This document shows, one piece after another, positions 40,601 through 50,321 of a DNA stretch of 64,000 bases (its first letter is position 1; the number at the start of each line of letters is the position of its first letter). The translations under genes and the position numbers were made by a program. The notes beneath the pieces were generated by a model, which had not been told where the DNA came from, did no database searches, and worked only from the letters and a program-made list of their open reading frames with translations. Origin of the DNA: Actinoallomurus soli (GTDB lineage Bacteria; Actinomycetota; Actinomycetes; Streptosporangiales; Streptosporangiaceae); NCBI RefSeq assembly GCF_024055715.1, contig NZ_JAMXMV010000007.1, positions 248,001 through 312,000 on the forward strand, written 5' to 3'.

Positions 40601-43600
40601 CTACCTGTCGGACGGCGGCGGGAAACGGCGGCGGAAACGGTCGAACCGGCCGGGCGCTCCACCGATGTCACGCTCGGGCGGCGCGGGCGGGGACTGCGTA
40701 CGCGCGGGATCGTTCGCCGGGTCGTCGACGGAGGGATCGGTCTCCGGCCCCGGCGCGGCCCCCTGTGACGCACCCGGCACGCCCGCGCCGCCGGGTGCCC
40801 CGGGGGGATTCGCCCCGCCGGAGGTGTACGAGGTGCCGGGGGCACCCGGCGGGCCGGGTAGGCCTGGTCCGCCGGGGAGACCCGGCGACGGGTACGTCGC
40901 TCCCGTGTCCGGCGCGGCACCGGCCGGACCGGGCGTGTGGAACGGCGTCCCGCCGTACGCCGATGAGGAGGGCGGGGCTCCCCCCGGAAGGGGCGAGGAG
41001 GCACCGGGAGCCGGCCCCGTGCCCGGAAATGTCGGCGGAGCAGGAGGCACCGGCCGCTGACCCGGCGGCGAGGGAAACGGCGCCGGGCCGAGAGGATCGG
41101 CCGCCGCCCGGCCGGGGACGCGCGGGTCGTCCGGCGCCTGCGGAGAAAAGCGCGGGTCGGCGGGCAGGCCGCCCGTCGCAAGCGGGTCGGCGGTCGGCCC
41201 ACCCGTCGCGAGCGGGTCGCTCAGCGGATCCCTCAACCGCCGCCGACCGGTCAACGGATCGCTCGTCCCCCGCCGATCGGCCAACGGGTCACTCGGCGTC
41301 TGTGGAGCGGCCGCCGGGGTACCTGGACTGCGCGGATCGGTCAACGGCCCACCCGGGGTCCACCCATCCGCCAACGGATCATTCGGCACCTGCGGACCGG
41401 CCGGAGGACCGCCCGGACGGCGAGAATCGGCCGACGGGGCGCCCAGACCACGCGGATCGGTCAACGGCCCACCCGGAATCCGCCCATCGGCCGGCGAGCC
41501 ACTCGGCACCTGCGGAGCGGCCGACGGGGCCCCCAGACCGAGGGGATCGGTCAACGGCCCGCCCGGGATCCGCCCATCGGCCGCCGGATCGCCGGGTGCC
41601 GGGGAGGCGGCGGGCAGATCGCTCGATCTCCGCGGGTCGGCCGATGAGCCGGTCGGCGGCTCGACCACATTGTGCGGCCCGGTCTGTGGCTGGGCCGGAG
41701 CGTGCGGACCGGTCTGCGACTCGGCCAGGGCATGCGGACCGGTCTGCGAACCGGCCAAGGGCTGCGGACCGGTCTGCGAACCGGCCGGAGCCTGCGGATC
41801 CGCGGCATGCCGCGCGTGCCGCGCCGAGGTCGTGGGTCTCAGGTGGCTTTTCGCGAACTGCTCCACCTGTGCCTTGGCCTCGTCGGCCTCCGCCCGCGCG
41901 GCGTCGCGTTCGGCGATCATCGTGGCCAGCGCGGCGCGAAGCTGGCTCAGCATGCTGGACCGTTCCTTGGCCTGCAGCTGGTACTGCGCCAGCTTGGTCC
42001 GCGCCTCCTCCAGCTCACGGCGAGCGGACTCGATCTCCTCGGTGAGCCGTGCGGCCTCCTCCACGCGGGGCCGTGCCGTTTCGAGTTCCCCGCGCGAGGT
42101 CTCCAGGTCGGCCCGGACCGTCTCCAACTCGCTCCGAGCGCCGTCCAGCTCGGCACGGGCACGGTCCAAATCGGCACGGGCGCTCTCCGCGTCGCCCCGA
42201 GCGGTCTCCAACTCGGCGCCAGTGCTCTCCAGATCCCCGCGAGCGCTCTCCAGCTCGGTGCGAGTGCCCTCCAAGTCGCCGCGGACGCTCTCCAGCTCGG
42301 TGCGGGCCTCCTCCCGCTCGGCACGGGTGCGTTCGAGCTCGCCGCGGAGCTCCTCGGCCTCGGCCATCGCCGTATCCCGCTGGCCGCTCACCTCGTCGGC
42401 GTGCGCGCGTGCCTCCAGGGCCTGCCGGTCGGCTGCGGCCCGTGCCTGTTCGGCGGCCGCACGAGCGCTCTGCGCGAGTTCGGCCGTGGTGCGCATCTTG
42501 TTCAGCTCAGACTCGGCGGCTCGGAGCTGCGAGCGCATCTCCTCCACCGCCGCGGCCCGTTTCTGCAGCTCTTTGGCCTCGGCGAGCTCCGCCCGATGGC
42601 GCGCGTTCTCGTCGCGGGCCAGGTCCAGTGCCGAGGTCAGTTCGGCGATCCGGTGGGTGAGACGGTCGCGCTCCTCGCGTACGGCCGTGATCGCCTCGGT
42701 CGCCGCCTCCGCCGTCCGGGTCGCCTGGTCCCCGATGTCGCGCGCGGCGTCCCGTTCGGTGCGGGCGGCCTCCAATCGCGAGGTCAGCTCGGCGACGGCG
42801 GTCTCGGCCCGCTCGGCCCGGCGCCGTACGTCCCCGAGCTGGGCGAGTACCTGTTCGGCGTCCAGCCGGGCCGCCTCGCGGTCCCGCTGCGCCTCGGCGA
42901 CGGCGGCGGCCGCCTCCGCCCTCGCCTCGGCGATCCGCCGCTCGACTCCCGCGACGCTGAGATCCGCCGTCAGGGACATCGCCAGCAGCTCGGCGACGTC
43001 CTCCAGCCGTTCGACCATGTCCCAGGTCCGCGCGACCTGCCCGGCGAGACCCGGGGAGTCCTGGTCGCGGCGGCGCCGCTCGGCCGCCGTCTGGGCGCAG
43101 GCGCCGTCGTTGTCGAGGCAGTACCGCACGACGGGTCCCGCCTCGCCCGGCTGCGGGATCGGACGCCCGCAGTAGGCGCAGGGGCGCGTCACGGCGTCAC
43201 TCCCGTCCGGGGACGGGAAGGGTCGCGTCACGGCGGCGTCGCTCCCGTCCGGGGACGGGAGCGGTCGCATCCCGTCTTGGGAGGGGGGCGGGTCCTTCTG
43301 TCTCGCCGAGGCGTCGTCGGCCGGGTGGGCGTCCGGCCCCGGCGCGCCTTGTTCGGCGAGCCGGTCGCTCTCGCCTTCACCTTCGTCCACCGATCCGGAG
43401 CCCGTCTCAGGGGTTTCCTCGTCCGCTCGGGAGGTCTCGTCCCGTACGGCGTCCTCCTGCGCGGGAACGGTGTTCCGGGAGTCCTCCGCCGCCGGGGCGG
43501 TATCGGCCGAAGCCGGAGCGGCGTCCGTGTCGGCCGCGGAGCGGTCCGTACCGGGCGGGCCGGCAGGGCCCGGGGCGTCGTCGCCGGAGGTCACGGCGGC

Positions 43601-43645
43601 ATCGGGCTCGGGCACGTTGTCGTCCGTCGGGCCGGACACGCTCAT
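40601..43645 (-). CDS. Giant zinc-finger / coiled-coil / collagen-like repeat protein
   Basis: A 1014-residue protein without recognised enzyme domains. In order: an acidic disordered head (1 to about 155), a cysteine cluster CAYCGRPI...YCLDNDGAC (about 157-187) that may bind zinc, a coiled coil of more than 400 residues (about 200-620) whose middle repeats the heptad ELE(S/T)ARGD at least eleven times, a decapeptide array (SQTGPHALAE), longer Pro-rich repeats (RIPGGPLTDPRGLGAPSA), and a collagen-like Gly-Pro tail ending RFDRFRRRFPPP. No signal peptide or membrane helix was seen, so a cytoplasmic scaffold or filament is inferred. ATG 43645 follows AAGGGGG; GTG 43639 is also possible. Confidence 0.78.
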   Translation of the reverse strand: MSVSGPTDDNVPEPDAAVTSGDDAPGPAGPPGTDRSAADTDAAPASADTAPAAEDSRNTVPAQEDAVRDETSRADEETPETGSGSVDEGEGESDRLAEQGAPGPDAHPADDASARQKDPPPSQDGMRPLPSPDGSDAAVTRPFPSPDGSDAVTRPCAYCGRPIPQPGEAGPVVRYCLDNDGACAQTAAERRRRDQDSPGLAGQVARTWDMVERLEDVAELLAMSLTADLSVAGVERRIAEARAEAAAAVAEAQRDREAARLDAEQVLAQLGDVRRRAERAETAVAELTSRLEAARTERDAARDIGDQATRTAEAATEAITAVREERDRLTHRIAELTSALDLARDENARHRAELAEAKELQKRAAAVEEMRSQLRAAESELNKMRTTAELAQSARAAAEQARAAADRQALEARAHADEVSGQRDTAMAEAEELRGELERTRAEREEARTELESVRGDLEGTRTELESARGDLESTGAELETARGDAESARADLDRARAELDGARSELETVRADLETSRGELETARPRVEEAARLTEEIESARRELEEARTKLAQYQLQAKERSSMLSQLRAALATMIAERDAARAEADEAKAQVEQFAKSHLRPTTSARHARHAADPQAPAGSQTGPQPLAGSQTGPHALAESQTGPHAPAQPQTGPHNVVEPPTGSSADPRRSSDLPAASPAPGDPAADGRIPGGPLTDPLGLGAPSAAPQVPSGSPADGRIPGGPLTDPRGLGAPSADSRRPGGPPAGPQVPNDPLADGWTPGGPLTDPRSPGTPAAAPQTPSDPLADRRGTSDPLTGRRRLRDPLSDPLATGGPTADPLATGGLPADPRFSPQAPDDPRVPGRAAADPLGPAPFPSPPGQRPVPPAPPTFPGTGPAPGASSPLPGGAPPSSSAYGGTPFHTPGPAGAAPDTGATYPSPGLPGGPGLPGPPGAPGTSYTSGGANPPGAPGGAGVPGASQGAAPGPETDPSVDDPANDPARTQSPPAPPERDIGGAPGRFDRFRRRFPPPSDR

Positions 43646-43847
43646 CCCCCTTGCGATCCGTGATCGGGATGATCTCAATTGTCAGCCCGAAGACCGTATC
43701 TCCCTTCGTCCCCTCCGGGGAACGCAACGGCGAGGTTCGGTGCCCGGAGATGCCGCGACCGGCGCCGTGAAGAAGATTTCGGCCGGCGACTGAGTACGGG
43801 TGACCGCCGAACGCCTCGGAAAGGCCGGACATGACAAGGAGCCACGG

Positions 43848-44453
43848 ATGACCGCCGCACACGGCGTCGTCGCCTCACAGGACGAGGACGCCGCGGTGAT
43901 CGGACGGTCGTGGCACGAGCCTGATCAGTTCAAAGTGATCTACGACAGGTACTTCCCGCAGATCTACCGGTACGTGGCCGGGCGGCTCGGCCGTGACGTC
44001 GCCGACGACGTCGCGGCGGAGACCTTCCTCACCGCGTTCCGCAAGCGCGACCGGTTCGACCCGGAGCGCGGCGCCGTACGCCCCTGGCTGTTCGGCATCG
44101 CCACCAACCTGGTCGGGCAGTACCGGCGCGACGAGAGCAGGCGCTACGCCGCACTGGCCCGCCTGGGCGGTGACACGGCGGGCGGCGAGCACGAGGAGCG
44201 GGTCGCCGCACGGGTCACCGCGGAGGGCGTGCGGCCACGGCTCGCGCAGGCTCTCGCGGCGCTGCCGGAGGGGGACCGCGACGTGCTGCTGCTCGTCGCG
44301 CTGGGCGGCCTCGGCTACGAGGAGGCCGCCCAGGCGCTGGAGATTCCCGGGGGCACCGTCGGATCGCGGTTGAGCAGGGCTCGGAAGAAGCTGCGGGAGG
44401 CTCTGGGCGGGACCGACCCCACGTCTACGGAGGAGCAGAAGTCCCATGGATGA
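43848..44453 (+). CDS. ECF-type RNA polymerase sigma factor
   Basis: A 201-residue sigma-70 family member with region 2 (FKVIYDRYFPQIYRYVAGRLGRDVADDVAAETFLTAF and RPWLFGIATNLV) and region 4 (LPEGDRDVLLLVALGGLGYEEAAQALEIPGGTVGSRLSRARKKLRE). It directs RNA polymerase to a small set of promoters. ATG 43848 has AAGGAG at good spacing. It overlaps the CU044_5270 protein gene by eight bases, the usual partner for this group, which is presumed to hold the sigma factor at the membrane. Confidence 0.93.
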   Translation: MTAAHGVVASQDEDAAVIGRSWHEPDQFKVIYDRYFPQIYRYVAGRLGRDVADDVAAETFLTAFRKRDRFDPERGAVRPWLFGIATNLVGQYRRDESRRYAALARLGGDTAGGEHEERVAARVTAEGVRPRLAQALAALPEGDRDVLLLVALGGLGYEEAAQALEIPGGTVGSRLSRARKKLREALGGTDPTSTEEQKSHG

Positions 44454-45405
44454 CATCCGCGAGGTCACCGAACTGCTGGAGGAGGGCGACCCGTCGGCGG
44501 CGGTGATGGCGATGGGCCGGCGGCGGCTGGACGAGCTGATCCGTCAGGAGCCGGCGAGGGCTCCGCGCGAGGTGCCCGCCGACCGGAGGCGACAGGGGCG
44601 CCGCCGGCTCCGCTGGGCCCTGCCCGGGCTCGGGCTGGTCGCCGCCGGAACCGCCGCCGCCGTCGTCCTCACGGGCACGTCGGCTCCGTCGCACGGCCCC
44701 CGGCCCGTACCGGCGAAGAGCGAGCAGCGGCTGTCCGGCCGGGAGGTCCTGCTGGCCGCCGCGGTGAGCGCCGGGAAGACGCCGCCGACGACCGGGAGGT
44801 ACTGGCACATCCGGCGAATCGACATGATCACGATCTCGGGCCGGCGACCCACGGGGAACGTGCTGGAGACCTGGGCCGCCAAGGACGGCTGGTGGTACAT
44901 GGGCACGGCCGGCCTGGAGAACGGCGGGGGCGCGCTGGACAAGAAGAAGTACAAGGGCGGCAGGTCCTTCGAGCTGGACGACCACATGCTGTCCTTCGAC
45001 CGGCTCCGGGGGCTGCCGGCCGACCCACAGCGGCTGACGGCCTGGGCGCGCGCGTTCTCCCGCGGGCTCAACTCGGAGTGGCGGCCGAAGGACGTGGAGG
45101 ATGCGACCACCGGCACACTGGGCGCGCTGCTGTACGCGGTCCCCGTCTCTCCGAGCGTACGCGCGGCCGCCTTCCGGGCACTCGCGCGGCGGCCCGGCGT
45201 GACGGCCGGCGGCCGGGTCAAGGACTCCCGGGGACGCGTGGGACAGGCCGTGAAGATCGGGCCGTACGACCTGATCGTCGACCCGAAGACCGCGTTCGTC
45301 CTGGAGGAGACGTCGGGGCCGATGGACAAGTTCAAACGGGCGTCGACGGTCTACCTCGAGGTCGGCTGGACCGACGAGAAGCCCCACGTGCCGGCCGCCT
45401 CCTGA
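44446..45405 (+). CDS. CU044_5270 family membrane protein (putative anti-sigma)
   Basis: The 319-residue product has a cytoplasmic N-terminal part (about 1-55; DDIREVTELLEEGDPS), one membrane helix (WALPGLGLVAAGTAAAVVLTG, about 57-77) and an extracytoplasmic domain with RYWHIRRIDM and GWWYMGTAGLENG. Family members are always encoded with ECF sigma factors. An anti-sigma role is inferred from that and from topology; no zinc-binding anti-sigma motif (HxxxCxxC) is present, so the mode of binding differs from classical RsrA-type proteins. It is co-translated with the sigma gene. A bidirectional terminator follows. Confidence 0.87.
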   Translation: MDDIREVTELLEEGDPSAAVMAMGRRRLDELIRQEPARAPREVPADRRRQGRRRLRWALPGLGLVAAGTAAAVVLTGTSAPSHGPRPVPAKSEQRLSGREVLLAAAVSAGKTPPTTGRYWHIRRIDMITISGRRPTGNVLETWAAKDGWWYMGTAGLENGGGALDKKKYKGGRSFELDDHMLSFDRLRGLPADPQRLTAWARAFSRGLNSEWRPKDVEDATTGTLGALLYAVPVSPSVRAAAFRALARRPGVTAGGRVKDSRGRVGQAVKIGPYDLIVDPKTAFVLEETSGPMDKFKRASTVYLEVGWTDEKPHVPAAS

Positions 45406-45429
45406 CCGGCGGCGAAGAGTCCCGGTACG

Positions 45430-45475
45430 CGACGACGGCCGGAGCGGCCCGTGAGAGCCGCTCCGGCCGTCGTCG
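45430..45475. terminator. Perfect 19-bp stem, bidirectional terminator
   Basis: Arms 45430-45448 and 45457-45475 pair without a mismatch around an eight-base loop, followed by TTTCCCTC. It separates the convergent CU044_5270 and aceE genes. Confidence 0.93.
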
Positions 45476-45484
45476 TTTCCCTCG

Positions 45485-48271
45485 TCAGCCGACGCTCATG
45501 CCGCCCGTCTCGCTCTCCGGCGGGGTGCTGCCGGCGCCGACGACCACCTCGGCGCCCTCGCCGAGCTGGTAGCGGTCGATGGCCTTCTGCAGGATCTCCT
45601 GCTTGATCTCACCGCGCCGGGCCAGCCGGGTCAGCACGGCGAGGGTGATGGACGCCGCGTCCACGTGGAAGAAGCGGCGGGCCGCGGCCCGGGTGTCGGA
45701 GAACCCGAATCCGTCGGTGCCCAGCGAGGACCAGTCGCCCGGAACCCACGGCGCGATCTGGTCCGGGACGGCGCGCATGAAGTCGCTGACCGCGACGACC
45801 GGGCCGGGCTGCCCGTCGAGCGTGCGGGTGACGTACGGGACGCGCTGCTCGCCGTCGGGGTTCAGGAGGTTCCACTCGTCGCAGGCGACGGCCTCGCGGC
45901 GCAGCTCGGTCCACGACGTGGCCGACCACACGTCGGCGGCCACGCCCCAGTCCTCGGCGAGCATCCGCTGGGCCTCCAGGGCCCACCGGACCCCGACGCC
46001 GGAGGCGAGGATCTGCGCGCCCGGCGCCTCGCCCTCGACCTGTGGCGCCTCGGCGTAGCGGTACAGGCCCTTGAGCAGGCCGCCGACGTCGAGGTCGGCC
46101 GGCTCGGCGGGCTGCTGGTACGGCTCGTTGTAGACGGTGAGGTAGTAGAAGACGTCCTCGCCGTTCGGGTGCTCCTCACTGGAGCCGTACATCCGCCGCA
46201 GCGCGTCCTTGATGATGTGGGCGAGCTCGAACGCCCAGGCCGGGTCGTAGTAGACGCAGGCCGGGTTGGTCGCGGCGAGGAGCGGCGAGTGACCGTCGTT
46301 GTGCTGCAGGCCCTCGCCGGTGAGGGTGGTGCGGCCGGCGGTCGCGCCGAGCAGGAAGCCACGGCTCATCTGGTCGCCCATCGCCCAGATGCTGTCGCCG
46401 GTCCGCTGGAACCCGAACATCGAGTAGAAGATGTAGACGGGGATCATGTGCACGCCGTGCGTGGCGTACGCCGTGCCGGCCGCGATGGCGGAGCCGACGG
46501 CGCCCGCCTCGCTGATGCCCTCGTGCAGCATCTGGCCCTGCTCGGACTCCTTGTAGGACAGCAGCAGCTTGCGGTCGACCGCCTCGTACGTCTGCCCGTG
46601 CGGCGAGTAGATCTTGGCCGACGGGAAGAGCGAGTCCATGCCGAACGTGCGGTACTCGTCCGGGGCGATCGGCACGAAGCGGGCGCCGATGTTCTCGTCC
46701 TTGATGAGGTCCTTGAGCAGCCGGACGAACGCCATCGTCGTGGCGACGTTCTGCCTGCCGGAGCCCTTCTTCAGCTCGGCGTACACCGGGTCGCCGGGGA
46801 GCTTCAGCGCCTTGGCCCGGTTGAGCCGCTTGGGCAGGTAGCCGCCGAGGGCCATACGGCGCTCCCGCATGTACTGCACCTCGTCGGAGTCCTCGCCCGG
46901 GTGGTAGTACGGCGGCAGCTCCGCCTCCAGGGCCGAGTCGGGGATGTCGAGGTACAGCCGGTCGCGGAACTCCTTCAGCTCGGCCTTGGTGAGCTTCTTC
47001 ATCTGGTGCGTGGCGTTGCGCGCCTCGAAGTCCGGCCCGAGCGTCCAGCCCTTGATCGTGTGGGTGAGGATCACCGTCGGCTGGCCGACGTGCTCACGGG
47101 CCGCCTTGAACGCGGCGTACAGCTTGCGGTAGTCGTGCCCGCCGCGCGACAGCTTGCGGATGTCGTCGTCGGACATGTGCTCGACCATCTTGCGCAGCCG
47201 CGGGTCGTCGCCGAAGAAGTGCTCGCGGATGTACTCGCCGGTCTCGACGGTGTAGGTCTGGAACTGGCCGTCGGGCGTGGTGTTCATCTTGTTGACGAGC
47301 GCGCCGTCGACGTCCTGGGCGAGCAGCGGGTCCCAGTCGCGGCCCCAGATGACCTTGATGACGTTCCATCCGGCGCCACGGAAGAACGACTCCAGCTCCT
47401 GGATGATCTTGCCGTTGCCGCGGACCGGCCCGTCCAGCTGCTGCAGGTTGCAGTTGATCACGAAGGTGAGGTTGTCGAGCTCCTCACGGGCGGCGAGGCC
47501 GATCGCGCCGAGCGACTCGGGCTCGCCCATCTCGCCGTCGCCGAGGAACGCCCACACGTGCGACCGGGAGGTGTCCTTGATCTTCCGGTTGTAGAGGTAG
47601 CGGTTGAACCGGGCCTGGTAGATCGAGTTGATGGCGGTGAGGCCCATGGACACCGTGGGGAACTCCCAGAAGTCCGGCATCAGCCGCGGGTGCGGGTAGG
47701 ACGACAGCCCGCCGCCCGGGTGGGAGATCTCCTGACGGAACCCGTCGAGCTTGTCCTCGGGCAGCCGGCCCTCGAGGAACGCGCGGGCGTAGATGCCCGG
47801 CGCGGCGTGGCCCTGGATGAACACCTGGTCGCCGGACTCGCCGTGGTCCTTGCCACGGAAGAAGTGGTTGAACCCGACCTCGTACAGGGATGCGGCGGAG
47901 GCGTAGGTCGCGATGTGGCCGCCGACCGACAGCTCGGGGCGGTTCGCCCGCGACACCATGATCGCGGCGTTCCATCGGATGTAGGCGCGGATACGGCGTT
48001 CGACGTACTCGTCACCGGGGAACCAGGGCTCGCGCTCCGGCGGGATCGTGTTGATGTAGTCCGTGCTGCGCAGGCCGGGCACGCCGACCTGCTGCTCGCG
48101 GGCCCGCTCCAGCAGCCGCAGCATGAGGTAGCGGGCGCGCGAACGGCCCTCGGTCTTGATGACCGTGTCGAGCGACTCCAGCCACTCCCGGGTCTCATCG
48201 GGGTCGATGTCCGGAAGCTGACTGGGGAGGCCGTCGCTGATGATCGAAAAGCGCTGGCGTCCGGAAGCCAC
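45485..48271 (-). CDS. aceE: Pyruvate dehydrogenase E1 component, homodimeric
   Basis: A 928-residue thiamine-diphosphate enzyme that decarboxylates pyruvate and passes the acetyl group to E2 lipoyl domains, feeding the citric acid cycle. It is the single-chain AceE form, not the alpha-beta form. The ThDP-binding segment [14 protein letters not shown] with the downstream NCN is in the N-terminal third; HGEIA-type and [20 protein letters not shown] segments lie in the pyrimidine-binding and C-terminal domains. Full family length. GTG 48271 has AAGGGG at good spacing. The neighbourhood with DUF3052 and ahpE is conserved with Mycobacterium (Rv2238c-Rv2241). Confidence 0.97.
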   Translation of the reverse strand: MASGRQRFSIISDGLPSQLPDIDPDETREWLESLDTVIKTEGRSRARYLMLRLLERAREQQVGVPGLRSTDYINTIPPEREPWFPGDEYVERRIRAYIRWNAAIMVSRANRPELSVGGHIATYASAASLYEVGFNHFFRGKDHGESGDQVFIQGHAAPGIYARAFLEGRLPEDKLDGFRQEISHPGGGLSSYPHPRLMPDFWEFPTVSMGLTAINSIYQARFNRYLYNRKIKDTSRSHVWAFLGDGEMGEPESLGAIGLAAREELDNLTFVINCNLQQLDGPVRGNGKIIQELESFFRGAGWNVIKVIWGRDWDPLLAQDVDGALVNKMNTTPDGQFQTYTVETGEYIREHFFGDDPRLRKMVEHMSDDDIRKLSRGGHDYRKLYAAFKAAREHVGQPTVILTHTIKGWTLGPDFEARNATHQMKKLTKAELKEFRDRLYLDIPDSALEAELPPYYHPGEDSDEVQYMRERRMALGGYLPKRLNRAKALKLPGDPVYAELKKGSGRQNVATTMAFVRLLKDLIKDENIGARFVPIAPDEYRTFGMDSLFPSAKIYSPHGQTYEAVDRKLLLSYKESEQGQMLHEGISEAGAVGSAIAAGTAYATHGVHMIPVYIFYSMFGFQRTGDSIWAMGDQMSRGFLLGATAGRTTLTGEGLQHNDGHSPLLAATNPACVYYDPAWAFELAHIIKDALRRMYGSSEEHPNGEDVFYYLTVYNEPYQQPAEPADLDVGGLLKGLYRYAEAPQVEGEAPGAQILASGVGVRWALEAQRMLAEDWGVAADVWSATSWTELRREAVACDEWNLLNPDGEQRVPYVTRTLDGQPGPVVAVSDFMRAVPDQIAPWVPGDWSSLGTDGFGFSDTRAAARRFFHVDAASITLAVLTRLARRGEIKQEILQKAIDRYQLGEGAEVVVGAGSTPPESETGGMSVG

Positions 48272-48470
48272 GGGTTCCCCTTCGCTTCGTGCCCACCCAG
48301 GTCAGGTGATGGATCGTTGTTGTCCCGACCATCGTCGTACGTCAGAACCGTTAACGCATCTCTACCGCCCGGTAACCGGCCGGTACGGCTTCCCATCGGC
48401 CTCGGAGCGTACGAGGCTGTGTGGAGAGCCACCGCTCAGGGGATACCCGCGGTCGGGAGGTGAAACGAGG

Positions 48471-48656
48471 ATGGAAGCGGTCGTTGGCGACCGGTTGCAC
48501 GTCCACGGGAACACCGTCGGGCAGGCCGACCGGACCGGCAAGATCATCGAGGTGCGCGGCTCCTCCGGGGGACCGCCCTATGTGGTCCGCTTCGACGACG
48601 GGCACACGGGCCTGGTATATCCGGGGCCGGATGCCGTGATCGAGCCGGAAGAGTAG
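48471..48656 (+). CDS. DUF1918 domain protein
   Basis: A 61-residue protein with a single SH3-like DUF1918 domain: VGDRLHVHGNTVGQADRTGKIIEVRGSSGGPPYVVRFDDGHTGLVYPG. Function is unknown; the domain is common in actinobacteria as a stand-alone small protein. ATG 48471 follows GGGAGG and GAGG. Ten bases separate it from the yjbQ gene, so the two are probably one transcript. Confidence 0.88.
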   Translation: MEAVVGDRLHVHGNTVGQADRTGKIIEVRGSSGGPPYVVRFDDGHTGLVYPGPDAVIEPEE

Positions 48657-48666
48657 ACATGTACTC

Positions 48667-49080
48667 ATGATGAGCAAAGTGATTAGCGTGGCCACTGGGA
48701 GCAAGGAGGCCGTGCACGACATCACCGGCGAATGCCTCAGATTCCTACGGGACATCGGGGCGTCCGACGGATTGCTCAACCTCTTCGTTCCGCACGCGAC
48801 CGCCGGGGTCGCGCTCATAGAGCTCGGCTCCGGCAGTGATCAAGACCTCTTGTCCGCGTTGGGCGAATTGCTCCCGGCCGACGACCGGTGGGAACACGCA
48901 CACGGATCCCGCGGTCACGGCCGTTCCCACGTCATGCCGGCGTTCATCGCGCCGTACGCCACGATCCCCGTGATCGATGGAAAACCGGCGCTGGGCACCT
49001 GGCAATCGGTGGCTGTGGTCGACCTCAACGTGGACAATGTCGTGCGCAAGGTGCGACTCAGCTTCATCAGCGGGAGTTGA
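48667..49080 (+). CDS. YjbQ / UPF0047 family protein
   Basis: A 137-residue protein with the YjbQ fold. The signatures LNLFVPHATAGVALIE and HGRSHVMPAFIAPYATIPVIDGKPALGTWQS carry the conserved histidines of the putative metal site. Escherichia coli YjbQ has been reported to have thiamine phosphate synthase side activity; the true role is unsettled. No clear ribosome site precedes the ATG; a TAGACA seven bases upstream would fit a leaderless transcript, although co-transcription with the DUF1918 gene is also possible. Confidence 0.9.
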   Translation: MMSKVISVATGSKEAVHDITGECLRFLRDIGASDGLLNLFVPHATAGVALIELGSGSDQDLLSALGELLPADDRWEHAHGSRGHGRSHVMPAFIAPYATIPVIDGKPALGTWQSVAVVDLNVDNVVRKVRLSFISGS

Positions 49081-49235
49081 GAGAAGTGGCCGGGTTCGCT
49101 CACTTGCGGGTCAGACACTTGCGCACGGGGTGGTCCGCCGTGTGAACTGTCCGGCAATGCCGCACCCGGAGGGGCGGGCGGTGAACAACATGGGCATGGT
49201 TGACAATCGCGGCCCACAACACAGGGAGGACGTTC

Positions 49236-49658
49236 GTGAGCGCGACCGCGGGTCAGGCGCAGAGCAGCCTGGCCGAACGGCTCGGCATCAAGCCGAACCA
49301 GGTGGTGCAGGAGATCGGCTACGACGCCGACACCGACGAGGAGCTGCGCAGCTCCATCGAGTCGGTCTCGGGTAACGAGCTGGTCGACGAGGATTACGAC
49401 GAGGTCGTCGACGTCGTGCTGCTGTGGTGGCGCGAGGACGACGGCGATCTGTTCGACGCCTTGTCCGACGCACTCACCACACTGGCGGACGGCGGCCACA
49501 TCTGGCTGCTCACGCCGAAGGCGGGGCGCGAAGGCCACGTCGAGCCGAGCGACATCCTGGAGGCCGCCCAGACGGCCGGGCTGTCGCAGACCAGCAGCAT
49601 CAGCGCGGCCCGTGAGTGGTCGGGCACGCGCCTGGTGACGCCCAAGGCACGGCGTTGA
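49236..49658 (+). CDS. DUF3052 family protein
   Basis: A 140-residue acidic protein related to Rv2239c. Conserved blocks are SSLAERLGIKPNQVVQEIGYDADTDEELR, VLLWWREDDGDLFDALSDAL, HIWLLTPKAGREGHVEPSDILEAAQTAGL and REWSGTRLVTPKARR. The fold looks like a small alpha-beta sandwich; function is unknown. It lies between aceE and ahpE in many actinobacteria, as here. GTG 49236 has GGGAGGA five bases upstream. ATG-like codons upstream at 49200 would add 12 residues outside the conserved start. Confidence 0.9.
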   Translation: MSATAGQAQSSLAERLGIKPNQVVQEIGYDADTDEELRSSIESVSGNELVDEDYDEVVDVVLLWWREDDGDLFDALSDALTTLADGGHIWLLTPKAGREGHVEPSDILEAAQTAGLSQTSSISAAREWSGTRLVTPKARR

Positions 49659-49806
49659 CCTTCTCCGCCGAGGAGCGGACCGTGCGAGGAGAGGGCTGAG
49701 CGGCGTGCGTGTGAGGCGTGCCGGCCCCGGGGGCTCCCTCGATCCGTCGGGACGACGGGTGACAGACTGACGTACGGCCATACTCGGCGAGGAAGGGTGC
49801 TATCAC

Positions 49807-50268
49807 ATGACGGTTGAGGTCGGCGATGCCGCGCCGGACTTCGAGCTGAAGGACCAGCACGGCGCTCCCGTGCGCCTGTCGGACTTCCAGGGGAAGAAGA
49901 CCGTGGTCCTGGTCTTCTATCCGCTGGCGTTCAGCGGCGTGTGCACGGGCGAGCTGTGCGCGATCCGCGACGAGCTCCCCACGCTGGGCGGAGACGACGT
50001 GCAGGTCCTGGCGATCTCGGTCGACTCGATGTTCTCGCACCGGGCGTGGGCCGAGCAGGAGAATTACGAGTTCCCGCTGCTGTCGGACTTCTGGCCGCAC
50101 GGCGCGGTGGCGAAGTCCTACGGGATCTTCGACGAGGAGCGGGGCGTCGCGACGCGCGGCACCTACATCATCGACAAGACCGGCGTCGTGCGGTGGAAGG
50201 TGGAGAACGCCATCCCCGACGCCCGTGACCTCGACGAGTACCGCAAGGCGCTCGCCGACATCTCCTAG
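49807..50268 (+). CDS. ahpE: Peroxiredoxin AhpE
   Basis: The enzyme (153 residues) is a thiol peroxidase that reduces hydrogen peroxide, organic hydroperoxides and peroxynitrite. The active-site motif reads PLAFSGVC, with peroxidatic Cys46 and serine in the usual threonine position. A second cysteine at 51 (GELC) could act in resolution. AFSGVCTGELCAIRDE is the AhpE signature, and Rv2238c is the nearest well-studied relative. Its place next to the DUF3052 and aceE genes is conserved. A perfect 24-base palindrome follows. Confidence 0.95.
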   Translation: MTVEVGDAAPDFELKDQHGAPVRLSDFQGKKTVVLVFYPLAFSGVCTGELCAIRDELPTLGGDDVQVLAISVDSMFSHRAWAEQENYEFPLLSDFWPHGAVAKSYGIFDEERGVATRGTYIIDKTGVVRWKVENAIPDARDLDEYRKALADIS

Positions 50269-50276
50269 TCTCCTGC

Positions 50277-50300
50277 GACCGGGCCCGCGCGGGCCCGGTC
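50277..50300. terminator. 24-base perfect palindrome after ahpE
   Basis: The sequence from 50277 to 50300 equals its reverse complement and starts nine bases after the ahpE stop codon. As RNA it forms a GC-rich stem, probably ending the ahpE transcript, although the next gene starts only 22 bases later and read-through is possible. Confidence 0.65.
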
Positions 50301-50321
50301 CTGGATCACCCCGGAGGCGCC

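Noticed and set aside
43721-43750. An ECF-type promoter (GGAAC-like) before the sigma factor gene
   Set aside because: A GGGGAACG is present, but no matching -10 could be fixed at the right spacing.
45665-48463. A 932-codon open frame antisense to aceE
   Set aside because: It is an effect of high GC: the opposite strand of a GC-rich gene lacks stop codons. The sense strand encodes a full, recognisable AceE.
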